A stretch of DNA of 26,009 nucleotides from an uncultured Paracoccaceae bacterium (GCA_937916485.1 CALFSV010000438.1:1-26009); one strand, 5' to 3'. Shown: positions 7,766 through 16,057, counted from the stretch's first letter. Program-made: numbers and translations. The notes: generated from the letters alone by a model not told the origin.

Positions 7766-8754
7766 GCCTGCTTTCCGTTCAAGACCTGACCATCCGGTTC
7801 CGGACCGAAGAGGGCCTGATCACCGCGGTCGAGAAGGTCAGCTTTGACATCGCTGAAGGCGAGATCCTGGGCCTTGTCGGAGAAAGCGGATCGGGCAAAT
7901 CGGTGACGGCCAAGTCGCTCATGCGCCTGATGGGGGACAATGCCGTCGTTGACCCTGCCAGCCGCATCACCCTGCACCGACAGGGCGGTGACCTTGATGT
8001 CCTTGGCCTGCGCCGGGAACGGGACATGCGCCCTGTGCGCGGTGGCGAAATCTCGATGGTGTTTCAGGAACCGATGGCCAGCTTTGCCCCCGCGATCACG
8101 GTTGGCGCACAGATGGTCGAACAGTTGCTGATCCACACCAATCTGTCCCGCAAAGCGGCCCGCACCCTGTCTATCGACATGCTGGCCCGCGTCGGCATCT
8201 CGGACCCGGCCCGGCGCTTTGACCAGTATGTGTTCGAGTTTTCGGGCGGGATGCGGCAGAGGGCGATGATCGCCATGGCCCTGTCGACCAAACCTCGCTT
8301 GCTGATCGCGGACGAGCCGACGACGGCGCTGGACGTGACGATCCAGGCGCAGGTGCTGGAACTTATGAAAGAGCTGGTGGCCGAGTTTCGGATGGGCATC
8401 CTGTTCATCACCCATGACCTGGGCGTCATCGCCCAGACGGCGGACCGGGTGGCGGTCATGTATCTGGGCAATCTGGTTGAGACAGGGACGGTGCGCGACG
8501 TGATCCGCACGCCGGCGCATCCCTATACGAAGGGTCTACTTCAGGCTTTGCCGCGTATCGACGACCTTGATGCCCCCCTTGTGCCGGTTCCGGGCGATAT
8601 TCCCGGCCCGCTTGATCGGCCCGAAGGCTGCGTCTTTCACACCCGTTGTGCAGTCGCGATTTCGGGCCAGTGCAACACGCAGATACCGCAGGACGTCACC
8701 CTTTCCCCCGGCCATGCCGCACGGTGCCATGCCTTGACGAAAGACACGCCATGA
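7762..8754 (+). CDS. ABC transporter ATP-binding protein, DppD/OppD type
   Basis: This encodes a 330-residue ATPase that powers the importer at the cytoplasmic face. Walker A GESGSGKS is at residues 40-47, the Q-loop is in SMVFQEPM near 102, the ABC signature FSGGMRQR at 160-167, Walker B LLIADE at 180-185, and the switch His in ITHDLGV. The C-terminal peptide-importer domain is present with HPYTKGLLQALP and the Cys-containing GCVFHTRC segment; in some relatives these cysteines bind an iron-sulfur cluster. The start overlaps the stop of the permease gene by ATGA, and the stop overlaps the next ATPase start in the same way. Confidence 0.92.
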   Translation: MSLLSVQDLTIRFRTEEGLITAVEKVSFDIAEGEILGLVGESGSGKSVTAKSLMRLMGDNAVVDPASRITLHRQGGDLDVLGLRRERDMRPVRGGEISMVFQEPMASFAPAITVGAQMVEQLLIHTNLSRKAARTLSIDMLARVGISDPARRFDQYVFEFSGGMRQRAMIAMALSTKPRLLIADEPTTALDVTIQAQVLELMKELVAEFRMGILFITHDLGVIAQTADRVAVMYLGNLVETGTVRDVIRTPAHPYTKGLLQALPRIDDLDAPLVPVPGDIPGPLDRPEGCVFHTRCAVAISGQCNTQIPQDVTLSPGHAARCHALTKDTP

Positions 8755-9746
8755 CCACCCCTCTCATCCGCATCAAGGGGCTAGAGACCCACTACCCCCT
8801 TGGCCAGCGCCTGTTTGGCCCGGCGCCGGTCCTCAAGGCCCTTGCAGGGATCGATCTTGATATCCCGGCAGGCAGCTTCTTCGGCCTTGTCGGGGAAAGT
8901 GGATCGGGCAAGACGACGCTGGGCCGGGCGATCCTGAAGGCTGCGCCAATCACGAGCGGATCGGTGAGCTATGACGACGGGCAAAGTGCCTTTGACATAG
9001 GCTCCATGGATGCGCGGCAAGAGCGGACCTACCGTAGCCGGGCGCAGTTGATCTTTCAGGACCCCTACGCCGCGCTTAGCCCACGCATGACGGTGCGCGA
9101 CATCATCGCAGAACCGCTTGAGGTGATGGGCCTGACCTCGTCCCGCGCCGAAACGGACGACCGGGTGCGCGAGATCGCCAAGAAGTGCCGTCTGAACCTT
9201 GAGCACCTGCGCCGCTTTCCACATGCGTTCTCGGGCGGTCAGCGTCAGCGCATTTCGATTGCCCGGGCGCTTGTTTCGGGTCCGAAATTCGTGGTGGCAG
9301 ACGAATCCGTGGCAGCCCTTGATGTGTCTATTCAGGCAGACATTCTGAACCTTTTGAAAGCTCTGCAAAAGGACCTGTCCCTGACGCTTTTGTTCATCAG
9401 TCATGATCTGTCGGTCGTGGCCCATAGCTGCGATACGGTGGCGGTCATGTATCTTGGGCGATTGGTCGAGGTTGCACCATCCCGCTCCCTGTTCGCGCGC
9501 CCAAGGCATCCCTATACCCGGGCGCTTTTGTCGGCGATCCCGACGCTTGACCCTGACGCCCCGCCCAAGATGCAGCGGCTGACCGGAGAGATACCGTCAC
9601 CCGCAGATCCTCCGCCGGGGTGTCGGTTCCACACCCGCTGCCCCTTTGCCCAGGCACGTTGCCGCCAAGAGGTGCCAGAACTCGCCCCGACTCAGGATGG
9701 TGGTCAGGTGGCCTGTCATTTCTGGAAGGATTTGCCGGATGCCTAG
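8751..9746 (+). CDS. ABC transporter ATP-binding protein, DppF/OppF type
   Basis: This encodes a 331-residue ATPase, the partner of the DppD-type protein. Walker A GESGSGKT is at residues 48-55, the Q-loop is in LIFQDPYAALSPRMTV, the signature is FSGGQRQR, and the H-loop is in FISHDLSVV. The Walker B reads VVADES where most family members have DEP; the catalytic Glu is kept, so activity should not be affected. The C-terminal extension has the peptide-importer HPYTRALLSAIP and GCRFHTRCPFAQARC segments. An in-frame extension upstream of 8751 lies inside the previous gene and is not used; the ATG overlaps that gene's stop. This is the last gene of the five-gene importer operon. Confidence 0.92.
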   Translation: MTTPLIRIKGLETHYPLGQRLFGPAPVLKALAGIDLDIPAGSFFGLVGESGSGKTTLGRAILKAAPITSGSVSYDDGQSAFDIGSMDARQERTYRSRAQLIFQDPYAALSPRMTVRDIIAEPLEVMGLTSSRAETDDRVREIAKKCRLNLEHLRRFPHAFSGGQRQRISIARALVSGPKFVVADESVAALDVSIQADILNLLKALQKDLSLTLLFISHDLSVVAHSCDTVAVMYLGRLVEVAPSRSLFARPRHPYTRALLSAIPTLDPDAPPKMQRLTGEIPSPADPPPGCRFHTRCPFAQARCRQEVPELAPTQDGGQVACHFWKDLPDA

Positions 9747-9790
9747 CCTTCCCCGAAAGAGAAAAGTGGCCGTGTCAGGGTCGATGGGCC

Positions 9791-10270
9791 ATGATGAACG
9801 ACGTTAGATTGCGTCCCGTAATGGCCGGCGAGGCCACCGCCGTTGAGGCGCTGTTGCGACGCGCCTTCAAGGACTACGTTCGGGGTCTGGGTCGGGACGA
9901 ACCGTCCCCCATGAACTGGCTGGAGAGTCGAATCATAGAAGGCGCGGTTTATTGGGTCGATGCCAGTAGATCGCCTGCCGGTGTGGTGGTGACGAGCGTG
10001 CACGAGAACGCAGTCCTTGAGATCAATATGCTGGGCATAGACCCTTCCTTGCAGGGACGCGGCATAGGGCGCCAAGTGCTGACACTGATCGCGGCTATGG
10101 CCCGGGAGAAAGGTTTTGAAACGCTGGCGTTGCGAACCGCCCAGCCCTACACGCGCTTGGTCGCGCTCTACAGCCGGGCGGGGTTTCGGGTGGTGGCGGT
10201 GGATCGGCACCCAGACCAGATCGACGAAATCCCGCGGGTCTTCATGGAACTGGGCCTGAAGAAGGACTAG
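9791..10270 (+). CDS. GNAT-family N-acetyltransferase
   Basis: This encodes a 159-residue single-domain acetyltransferase of the GNAT superfamily, which transfers an acetyl group from acetyl-CoA to an amine. The acetyl-CoA-binding motif A is clear: INMLGIDPSLQGRGIGRQVL at residues 79-98, with the Q/R-x-x-G-x-G element at QGRGIG. The final strand-helix with LYSRAGFRVV at 127-135 is also typical. Two adjacent ATG codons (9791 and 9794) can serve as start. A longer in-frame reading from 9620 overlaps the ATPase gene and is rejected. It is 44 bases downstream of the importer operon on the same strand, so it may be co-transcribed. The acceptor substrate is unknown. Confidence 0.82.
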   Translation: MMNDVRLRPVMAGEATAVEALLRRAFKDYVRGLGRDEPSPMNWLESRIIEGAVYWVDASRSPAGVVVTSVHENAVLEINMLGIDPSLQGRGIGRQVLTLIAAMAREKGFETLALRTAQPYTRLVALYSRAGFRVVAVDRHPDQIDEIPRVFMELGLKKD

Positions 10271-10346
10271 GAACAAGGTGGTTTCAGGCCCCTGTCAGGT
10301 CGGGGAAAAAGGCTCTATTCTGGCCAAGAACCATGAAAGAACGGCC

Positions 10347-11051
10347 ATGACCAGCACGCGCCCCATTATCCTATTCCTCTCTGGCTTTGGCGACGGCGCT
10401 GGCCTGTTCGAGCCTATGCACAACACCGACCTGGCGCAGGACTATGATCTGCGCCCCCTGAGCATGCCGGGTTTCGGCGCACCCCGGCAGGCGGGTGAAA
10501 CGACGTTGCAAACTCTTGCAGACTGGGTCGCGCAAGAGGCAGCGTCCACGGGGGCCGAGATCGTCGTTGCCCACTCTGTCGCGTCACTGGTAGCGGCCCT
10601 TGCCGCCATGACCACGGACAGTCCCATCCGCACAATCCTGTCGATCGAAGGCAATATCACGGCCGAAGATGCTTATTTCTCGGGCACCGCGGCCGACTAT
10701 CCGGACCCCGATACCTTTCGCAGCGCGTTTCTGGGCCGTTTGACGGAAATGGCTGAGACAAGGCCAGTCTACGCCCGCTTTCGGGATAGGGTCGCGCTGG
10801 CCGATCCGGTTGCCCTTTGGCAGTTGGGGCGTGATGCGCGTCGCTATTCGGCCGAAGTCGTGCCAGGCGACGTCCTGATGGCGGCCGCGAATGTGGTCTA
10901 TCTTTACAACCCGGACAACTGTCCAAAGACTACGCTTGACTGGCTTGACCATAATCCGATGCCGCGCATCCTGATGGAAGGGGCGTCGCATTGGCCAAGT
11001 CAGGATCAGCCTGACCTTCTGGCCCTAACCATACGTCAGGCGCTTGGCTGA
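10347..11051 (+). CDS. alpha/beta hydrolase fold protein with atypical nucleophile elbow
   Basis: This encodes a 234-residue cytosolic protein with the layout of a small alpha/beta hydrolase. The first strand and oxyanion loop are at ILFLSGFGDGAG (residues 8-19), PGFGAPRQAGETTLQTLADW follows at 41-60, the nucleophile strand EIVVAHSVASL is at 71-81 with Ser77, and a C-terminal GASHWPSQD has the probable catalytic His215. The elbow reads A-H-S-V-A instead of the usual G-x-S-x-G, so both glycines are replaced by alanine. The acid residue is not certain. It lies 76 bases after the acetyltransferase gene and converges on gntK. The start at 10347 is chosen because the hydrophobic first strand follows it directly. 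The substrate is unknown. Confidence 0.72.
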   Translation: MTSTRPIILFLSGFGDGAGLFEPMHNTDLAQDYDLRPLSMPGFGAPRQAGETTLQTLADWVAQEAASTGAEIVVAHSVASLVAALAAMTTDSPIRTILSIEGNITAEDAYFSGTAADYPDPDTFRSAFLGRLTEMAETRPVYARFRDRVALADPVALWQLGRDARRYSAEVVPGDVLMAAANVVYLYNPDNCPKTTLDWLDHNPMPRILMEGASHWPSQDQPDLLALTIRQALG

Positions 11052-11063
11052 TCATCGGCCAAG
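11043..11063. terminator. possible bidirectional stem-loop between convergent genes
   Basis: CTTGGCTG and CGGCCAAG pair (seven Watson-Crick pairs and one G-T wobble) around a five-base loop, spanning the hydrolase stop codon just before the gntK stop. There is no T-run on either side, so it is at best a weak terminator. Confidence 0.35.
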
Positions 11064-11069
11064 ACTGCC

Positions 11070-11561
11070 CTAGAGCTCACCCTTTAGAAGAGCATCGACG
11101 ATGTCCGACGGATCCATCGCAATGTCGACAGTCACGGCGTTTTCGTCCGGCCCAGGTGGTTCAAGCGTCGCCAACTGACTGTCGAGAAGTGCTGGCGGCA
11201 TGAAATGACCGGGGCGCGTTTCCATGCGGATGCGGAGCAAGTCCCGACTTCCCTGAAGGAACAAGAACCTGACAGGACCGCCCGCTGCCGCGATTATCCT
11301 GTCGCGATATTCACGCTTGAGGGCAGAGCAGGCGATGACGATTGGGGTCGAAGCGGCGCCAAGGTCTTGCCCGATGCGGTCAAGCCAGGGGGCCCTGTCG
11401 GCGTCGGTCAAAGCCTCTCCCCGGCTCATCTTGGCGATGTTGGTTCGCGGGTGCAGGCTGTCGCCGTCCAGAAATGCCGCGCCGATGCGGTCGGCAAACA
11501 GGCTTCCGATCAGGCTTTTGCCGCAGCCCGATACGCCCATGATGATATAGCGCCCAGACAT
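11070..11561 (-). CDS. gntK: gluconokinase
   Basis: This encodes a 163-residue cytosolic kinase that makes 6-phosphogluconate from gluconate and ATP, feeding the Entner-Doudoroff or pentose phosphate route. The P-loop GVSGCGKS is at residues 9-16, followed by the GntK-specific FLDGDSLHPRTNIAKMSRG, LTDADRAPWLDRI, and ACSALKREYRDRI segments. GHFMPPALLDSQLATLE is the typical substrate/lid region. The length is normal for the family. The ATG at 11561 is preceded by a GGAGG element. It follows ccoS on the same strand with a 73-base gap and no clear terminator, so read-through from the ccoGHIS operon is possible. No gluconate transporter or GntR-type regulator is in view. Confidence 0.93.
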   Translation of the reverse strand: MSGRYIIMGVSGCGKSLIGSLFADRIGAAFLDGDSLHPRTNIAKMSRGEALTDADRAPWLDRIGQDLGAASTPIVIACSALKREYRDRIIAAAGGPVRFLFLQGSRDLLRIRMETRPGHFMPPALLDSQLATLEPPGPDENAVTVDIAMDPSDIVDALLKGEL

Positions 11562-11634
11562 GGTGCCGCTTCCCTCCGTTCAGGTCTATAGCGGTAGAGG
11601 CCGGCGCGGGGCGATGCAACTCTGCTTTGGGTCG

Positions 11635-11802
11635 TCAGGTAGGGTCGTCTGGCGGGGCATCGTCGAAGTCCTTGCGCAGGATACGGGCACCGTTGCCTTC
11701 GGGGTCGTCATATTGCCCATGCCGCAACGTCCACATAAAGGCCCCAAGGCCAAGCGCACCTAGGCCAAGCGACACGGGAATGAGAAAGATCAGAACATTC
11801 AT
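11635..11802 (-). CDS. ccoS: cbb3-type cytochrome oxidase assembly protein CcoS
   Basis: This is a 55-residue small membrane protein. It has one N-terminal membrane helix (about residues 2-24, LIFLIPVSLGLGALGLGAF), then a short cytoplasmic tail with the CcoS signature GQYDDPEG at 29-36 followed by ARIL. CcoS is needed for correct cofactor (haem and copper) insertion into the CcoN subunit of cbb3 oxidase. The ATG at 11802 follows the ccoI stop by eight bases, and the gene is the last of the ccoGHIS set. The tail ends in an acidic, proline-rich stretch. Confidence 0.9.
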   Translation of the reverse strand: MNVLIFLIPVSLGLGALGLGAFMWTLRHGQYDDPEGNGARILRKDFDDAPPDDPT

Positions 11803-11810
11803 GACCAACC

Positions 11811-14030
11811 CTACCTTAGCCGCAGGGCGTTGAGTGTGACCGTGATCGACGACAACGACATTGCCAAGGCGGCCAGAAGCGGGGTGACAAGCCCCATGAA
11901 TGCCAGCGGGATCGCAACCACGTTATAAAGGGCGGCCAAGGCAAAGTTCTCTTGGATGCGCCGCGTCGATTTGCGGGCAATCCGGAGGGTTTCGGAAACT
12001 GCCATCAGGTCCTTACCCATCAAGACGATGTCTGACGCTACCCGCGCCGCATCAAGGGCGCTGGCGGGAGAGATCGAAACATCTGCCTCCGTCAGCGCTG
12101 CGGTGTCGTTCAGGCCATCACCAACCATCAGGACATGACGCCCCTCGGCCTTCAAGGAACGGACGAATGCGGCCTTCTGCATCGGATCAACATCAGCTTG
12201 CCACGTAAGGATACCGGTCCGCTCCGCCGTATCAGTGACTGCCGCAGCGGTATCGCCAGACAGCAGATGCACATCAACCCCCTGCTCCATCAATTGCCGC
12301 ACAAGGGTCTCAGCCCCGGGGCGAAGCGCATCGCTGAAGGTGAAGGGGAGCGGTTCTTCATCTCCGATCCGAAGCCATGTGGCCGTTTCGGACAAGGCAA
12401 AGAATTCCTTTGCAAGGAATTCTGGCGCGACCCAGGCGAGGCGGCCCAGTTTGACCGGCGTTTCGCCAAGCTGCCCTTCGATACCATATCCCGGAACCTC
12501 CCGGATATCGCTGACGGTGGGGTCGGGAAGATCCTTCGCGAAGGATCTTCCGCCAGTGGCCAGAGCCTTTGCCAGGGGATGACCCGACCCAGCCGCCAGT
12601 GCCGAAGCTACACCAAGGGCCGCTGCACCGTGCCGCATCGGGTCTACGAGGTCCGGGGCGCCCACCGTCAGGGTTCCGGTCTTGTCAAAAACGACTGTAT
12701 CGACCTTCGCTAACCGCTCTAACGCCGTCCCACTTTTGATAAGGACACCCCGGCGGAACAGCCGACCACTTGCCGCGGTGACCACGGCGGGGACAGCAAG
12801 GCCAAGGGCGCAAGGGCAGGTGATGATGAGGACTGCCGCCGCGATGTTGATGGCGACCCTGACATCGCCGCCGGTCTGCCACATCCAGGCGACAAAGGCT
12901 GCCAGGGCGAATACGTGCACCGCAGGGGCATAGGCCCGTGCGGCCCGATCTGCCAGCGAGGTGTAGCGTGACCGGGCCTCTTCAGCGATTGCGACGAGGT
13001 CTGCCATCCGGGCAAGCGAAGTGTCTTTTCCGGCGGCCGTCACTTCGACCAACAGCGGGCCTGTCAGGTTCACCTCGCCTGCGCTGAGCATGGCCTTCGG
13101 TCCGACCGCAACGGGTAGGCTTTCGCCGGTCAGGAGGCTGCGGTCAATCTCGCTCTCGCCTGACAGGATCAGTCCGTCGACCGGCACCCGCCCACCGGGC
13201 TTTAACAGAACCGTATCCCCCAGGTGGAGTGAGGAGACGTCGACGATCTCCTCGCCATCCGCGCCCAGCCGGATCGCTCGCGGAACTTCGAGGGCGGCAA
13301 GCTCTTGTGCGGCGGATCGGGCGACGGCCCTTGTTCTGTGATCAAGATAGCGCCCTGCCAGCAGGAAGAAGGTCAACATGACGGCGGCGTCAAAATAGGC
13401 ATGCTCGCCTGAATGCAGCGTTTCCCAAAGGGACAGTCCCGTGGCCAACAGTATGGCCAGCGAAATCGGGACATCCATCGCCAGTCGACCCGACCTTAGC
13501 GCCGTCCAGGCGTTGCGAAAGAACGGCTGGCCCGAAAAAGCGACGGTGGGCAGGGCAATGGCACCCGAAATCAGGTGAAAGACATCCCGTGTGGCATCCG
13601 CCGCCCCCGACCAAACGGCGACCGAGAGGAGCATGATGTTCATCATGGCAAACCCGGCCACACCCAACCGCATCAGAAGGTCGCGCCCGGCCGCATCGTT
13701 GGCGGTCCCAGACAATGCAACCATATCCAACGGCAATGCCTCGTACCCAAGCCCCCGAAGTGCAGCTGTCAGGCTTTCGACCGTCTGCTGTCCGTCATGT
13801 TTGATCCGCACGCGTTTGAGGGTCAGGTTCACCCGCGCTTCGGAAATCCCGGGCAAAGCCAACAGCCCACGCTCGACCGCCGAAATACACCCCGCGCAAT
13901 GGACCGAAGGAAGGGCAAGCTGGACTTCGTGTGTGGCCGATCCGGCGGCTCTGCCGGCTCGGCTCAGGCTTGCCGGTGCTGCGATACAGCCAGGGCAGGC
14001 CATTCCGGTGTGGGCTTCGGACAGGCTCAT
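11811..14030 (-). CDS. ccoI: copper-transporting P1B-type ATPase CcoI (FixI)
   Basis: This encodes a 739-residue inner-membrane copper ATPase that exports Cu(I) towards the periplasm for assembly of the CuB centre in cbb3 oxidase. The N terminus has a CPGC motif at residues 12-15 and a heavy-metal-binding HCAGC at 44-48. Membrane helices follow, with TGES (301-304) in the actuator domain, CPC in the metal-transport helix at 405-407, the phosphorylation motif DKTGT at 449-453, and the P1B-specific His-Pro at 484-485. MVGDGLNDTAAL closes the hinge. The start lies two bases after the ccoH stop. Two perfect palindromes lie inside the coding sequence in the nucleotide-binding domain, at codons of about 494-502 and 536-543, without breaking the frame. 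Confidence 0.95.
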   Translation of the reverse strand: MSLSEAHTGMACPGCIAAPASLSRAGRAAGSATHEVQLALPSVHCAGCISAVERGLLALPGISEARVNLTLKRVRIKHDGQQTVESLTAALRGLGYEALPLDMVALSGTANDAAGRDLLMRLGVAGFAMMNIMLLSVAVWSGAADATRDVFHLISGAIALPTVAFSGQPFFRNAWTALRSGRLAMDVPISLAILLATGLSLWETLHSGEHAYFDAAVMLTFFLLAGRYLDHRTRAVARSAAQELAALEVPRAIRLGADGEEIVDVSSLHLGDTVLLKPGGRVPVDGLILSGESEIDRSLLTGESLPVAVGPKAMLSAGEVNLTGPLLVEVTAAGKDTSLARMADLVAIAEEARSRYTSLADRAARAYAPAVHVFALAAFVAWMWQTGGDVRVAINIAAAVLIITCPCALGLAVPAVVTAASGRLFRRGVLIKSGTALERLAKVDTVVFDKTGTLTVGAPDLVDPMRHGAAALGVASALAAGSGHPLAKALATGGRSFAKDLPDPTVSDIREVPGYGIEGQLGETPVKLGRLAWVAPEFLAKEFFALSETATWLRIGDEEPLPFTFSDALRPGAETLVRQLMEQGVDVHLLSGDTAAAVTDTAERTGILTWQADVDPMQKAAFVRSLKAEGRHVLMVGDGLNDTAALTEADVSISPASALDAARVASDIVLMGKDLMAVSETLRIARKSTRRIQENFALAALYNVVAIPLAFMGLVTPLLAALAMSLSSITVTLNALRLR
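12401..12423. repeat. perfect inverted repeat inside ccoI
   Basis: Ten-base arms AGAATTCCTT (12401-12410) and AAGGAATTCT (12414-12423) flank three bases. It is translated as part of CcoI around residues 536-543. It shares the TCCTT...AAGGA core with the palindrome at 12526-12551, about 100 bases away. Confidence 0.85.
12526..12551. repeat. perfect 26-base palindrome inside ccoI
   Basis: The half-site GGAAGATCCTTCG is followed directly by its exact reverse complement, with no loop. It encodes residues of about 494-502 of CcoI, just after the His-Pro motif in the nucleotide-binding domain. A perfect 26-base palindrome is not expected by chance in coding DNA of this length. Confidence 0.9.
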
Positions 14031-14032
14031 GA

Positions 14033-14509
14033 TCAGTCGACCAGAACGATCATGCGTTGGCGAAACAGCGTCCCATCGGTCGCCGCGGCCTCAAGTCGCA
14101 GGTTCCAGTTGCCCGCGGCGGGCGTCACCGGCGCGCGGTAGACGCTTCCGTCCCAGGCAAAGGCCGGGGTCTGGTCATCGCGGGTGCTGGTTGCGCGGCC
14201 AAAGGTTCCTGTCACGGTCGCCGCCTGGATCGGCCGGCCTTGGTCATCCGTAATCGACAGGACCAGTTCGCCCCCGTGTACAGCGGCATCCACCTGCCAG
14301 CCAAGGGCAAGCTGTGCAGCCTTGTCGTGATCAAAGCTTTGGCTGGCGACGTAGGAATTGGCCGTCTCGAGCCCCGGAAAGGTCCTGATGGCCTGAAAGG
14401 CCAGCACAAGGTTCACGCTGATGATCACAACGAAGAAGCTTGCAAAGATGGCGAAGGCCTTGGGCCCAGTGATCGGTCCGCCAAAGAAGCCTGAGAAACT
14501 GCGTGGCAT
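14033..14509 (-). CDS. ccoH: cbb3 oxidase assembly protein CcoH (FixH)
   Basis: This encodes a 158-residue membrane-anchored protein. One membrane helix is at about residues 18-38 (FAIFASFFVVIISVNLVLAF), followed by a periplasmic domain of beta-rich FixH type with NSYVASQSFDHDKAAQLALGW at about 50-70, which is the family signature. CcoH interacts with CcoP and CcoN during assembly of cbb3 oxidase. The ATG at 14509 is one base after the ccoG stop, so translation is probably coupled. An in-frame upstream extension would overlap ccoG and is not used. The stop is two bases before the ccoI start. Confidence 0.92.
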   Translation of the reverse strand: MPRSFSGFFGGPITGPKAFAIFASFFVVIISVNLVLAFQAIRTFPGLETANSYVASQSFDHDKAAQLALGWQVDAAVHGGELVLSITDDQGRPIQAATVTGTFGRATSTRDDQTPAFAWDGSVYRAPVTPAAGNWNLRLEAAATDGTLFRQRMIVLVD

Positions 14510-14510
14510 G

Positions 14511-15926
14511 TTATTGCACCTTTCCGTTGAAGTGGGTGTCGGTCCAGGTCCGGTCCCCCGAGACCAGATCCTCGGCCCAGAACCTGAAATCCGTGCGCGT
14601 CGCGCTGGCGGCCGGATCATCCGGTCTTGCGCTGACGTAGACCCGCACTTGCTGGGTTGTATCGGCGGGCACCAGTACGCTGCGTTCGTCGGTCCCCTCG
14701 ATGTCGATCCTCAGGATCTCGTCCGAGGAAAGAGACAGGTGGAACAGCCGCGGCTCACCGTATTTGTTGAGCAACCGGATGTCGTAGACGTTACGGATCG
14801 TGCCATCGGACTGGGTAATGAAGATGGGGTTGCGAACCGGCGCCACGGTCATCTCGATATCCGACCTGATAAAGAGGGCGAAGAGCAGTCCCGCACCGAC
14901 GAGTGACCAGAGCGACGTGTAAAGAATTGTACGGGGGCGAAAAATGTGCCTCCAGATGTGTTTGGCCGTGCCGCCCGCCCGCTCGATCTCTTCGTCCTTG
15001 AGGGTGAAGTAGTCGATCAGGCCACGCGGTTTGCCGATCTTGGCCATGACGTCGTCGCAGGCGTCGATGCACAGCCCGCAGGTGATGCAGGCCATCTGCT
15101 GACCGTCGCGGATGTCGATACCCGTCGGACAGACATTGACGCAGGCCATGCAATCGATGCAGTCCCCCGCCCCTTCGACCCGCTTCTTGCCGCGCGGCTC
15201 GCCCCGCCATTCACGGTAGCCAATTGTAATGGTGTCTTCGTCCATCATGGCGGCCTGGATGCGCGGCCAGGGGCATGCGTAGATGCAGACCTGCTCCCGG
15301 GCAACGCCACCCATGAAGAAGGTGGTAAAGCTCAGGATCGCCATGGTGGTATAGGCAATCGCCGGCGCCTGCCCGGTCACAAGGTTCATGGCAAGCGTCG
15401 GGGCATCGGCAAAGTAGAAGACCCATGCCCCGCCGGTGGCCAGACCGATCGCGAGCCAGACAATCCATTTCGTCGTGCGAAGCCGAACCTTGCGGGCATC
15501 CCAGGGCGCGTTCCAAAGCCGGACCCGGGCGTTCCGGTCCCCTTCGATCCAGCGTTCGGTCAGGATGAATAGATCGGTCCAGACGGTCTGGGGGCAGGCA
15601 TATCCGCACCAGACCCGGCCAAGAGCCGAGGTGAACAGGAAAAGCCCGAGCCCCGCCATGATCAGAAGACCGGCCACGAAATAGAATTCATGTGGCCAGA
15701 TCTCGATCCAGAAGAAAAAGAACCGCCGTCCGGCCATGTCGATTAGCACGGCCTGGTCCGGCAGGTTCGGTCCGCGGTCCCAGCGAATCCACGGGGTGAT
15801 GTAGTAGATGCCCAGCGTGACCACCATGATCGCCCATTTCATCTGCCGGAATGGACCCTTTACCCTGCGCGGAAAAACCGGTTCGCGGGCGGCATAAAGG
15901 GAGGGGGGCGTATCTGAAGACGACAT
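14511..15926 (-). CDS. ccoG: cbb3 oxidase maturation iron-sulfur protein CcoG (FixG/RdxB)
   Basis: This encodes a 471-residue inner-membrane protein with several N-terminal helices, two bacterial-ferredoxin 4Fe-4S motifs and a C-terminal periplasmic immunoglobulin-like domain. The clusters are C-x2-C-x2-C-x3-CP at residues 256, 259, 262 and 266, and C-x2-C-x2-C-x3-C at 280, 283, 286 and 290. Further conserved cysteines lie at CGYACPQ (107-113) and VCIYACPW (213-220). CcoG is reported to reduce Cu(II) to Cu(I) for insertion into cbb3 oxidase. The start at 15926 is 62 bases downstream of a perfect FNR box, a normal promoter distance. A longer in-frame start at 16001 would begin inside the FNR box and is rejected. 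Confidence 0.95.
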   Translation of the reverse strand: MSSSDTPPSLYAAREPVFPRRVKGPFRQMKWAIMVVTLGIYYITPWIRWDRGPNLPDQAVLIDMAGRRFFFFWIEIWPHEFYFVAGLLIMAGLGLFLFTSALGRVWCGYACPQTVWTDLFILTERWIEGDRNARVRLWNAPWDARKVRLRTTKWIVWLAIGLATGGAWVFYFADAPTLAMNLVTGQAPAIAYTTMAILSFTTFFMGGVAREQVCIYACPWPRIQAAMMDEDTITIGYREWRGEPRGKKRVEGAGDCIDCMACVNVCPTGIDIRDGQQMACITCGLCIDACDDVMAKIGKPRGLIDYFTLKDEEIERAGGTAKHIWRHIFRPRTILYTSLWSLVGAGLLFALFIRSDIEMTVAPVRNPIFITQSDGTIRNVYDIRLLNKYGEPRLFHLSLSSDEILRIDIEGTDERSVLVPADTTQQVRVYVSARPDDPAASATRTDFRFWAEDLVSGDRTWTDTHFNGKVQ

Positions 15927-15987
15927 AATGGACCTGACTTGAACGACGTGGCTTGGGCCCTTGTGCCGTGTCGGGTGGGTCGGTGCC

Positions 15988-16001
15988 TTGATGTGGATCA
16001 A
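15988..16001 (-). promoter_or_regulatory. FNR (FnrL) box in front of ccoGHIS
   Basis: TTGATGTGGATCAA is a perfect match to the TTGAT-N4-ATCAA consensus. Its centre is 69 bases before the ccoG ATG. If it acts as a class II site (centred at -41.5), transcription would begin near 15953, leaving a leader of about 27 bases. It gives the assembly genes their own low-oxygen promoter, separate from ccoNOQP. Confidence 0.85.
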
Positions 16002-16057
16002 CCATTTCTGTCGCAGGTCCCGGCTTGCAGGCGGATTGTCCTGTGGACAGGGCAGAC

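Noticed and set aside
15961..16001. Longer CcoG start at 16001
   Set aside because: It would place the start codon inside a perfect FNR box, and the added residues do not resemble the CcoG N terminus.
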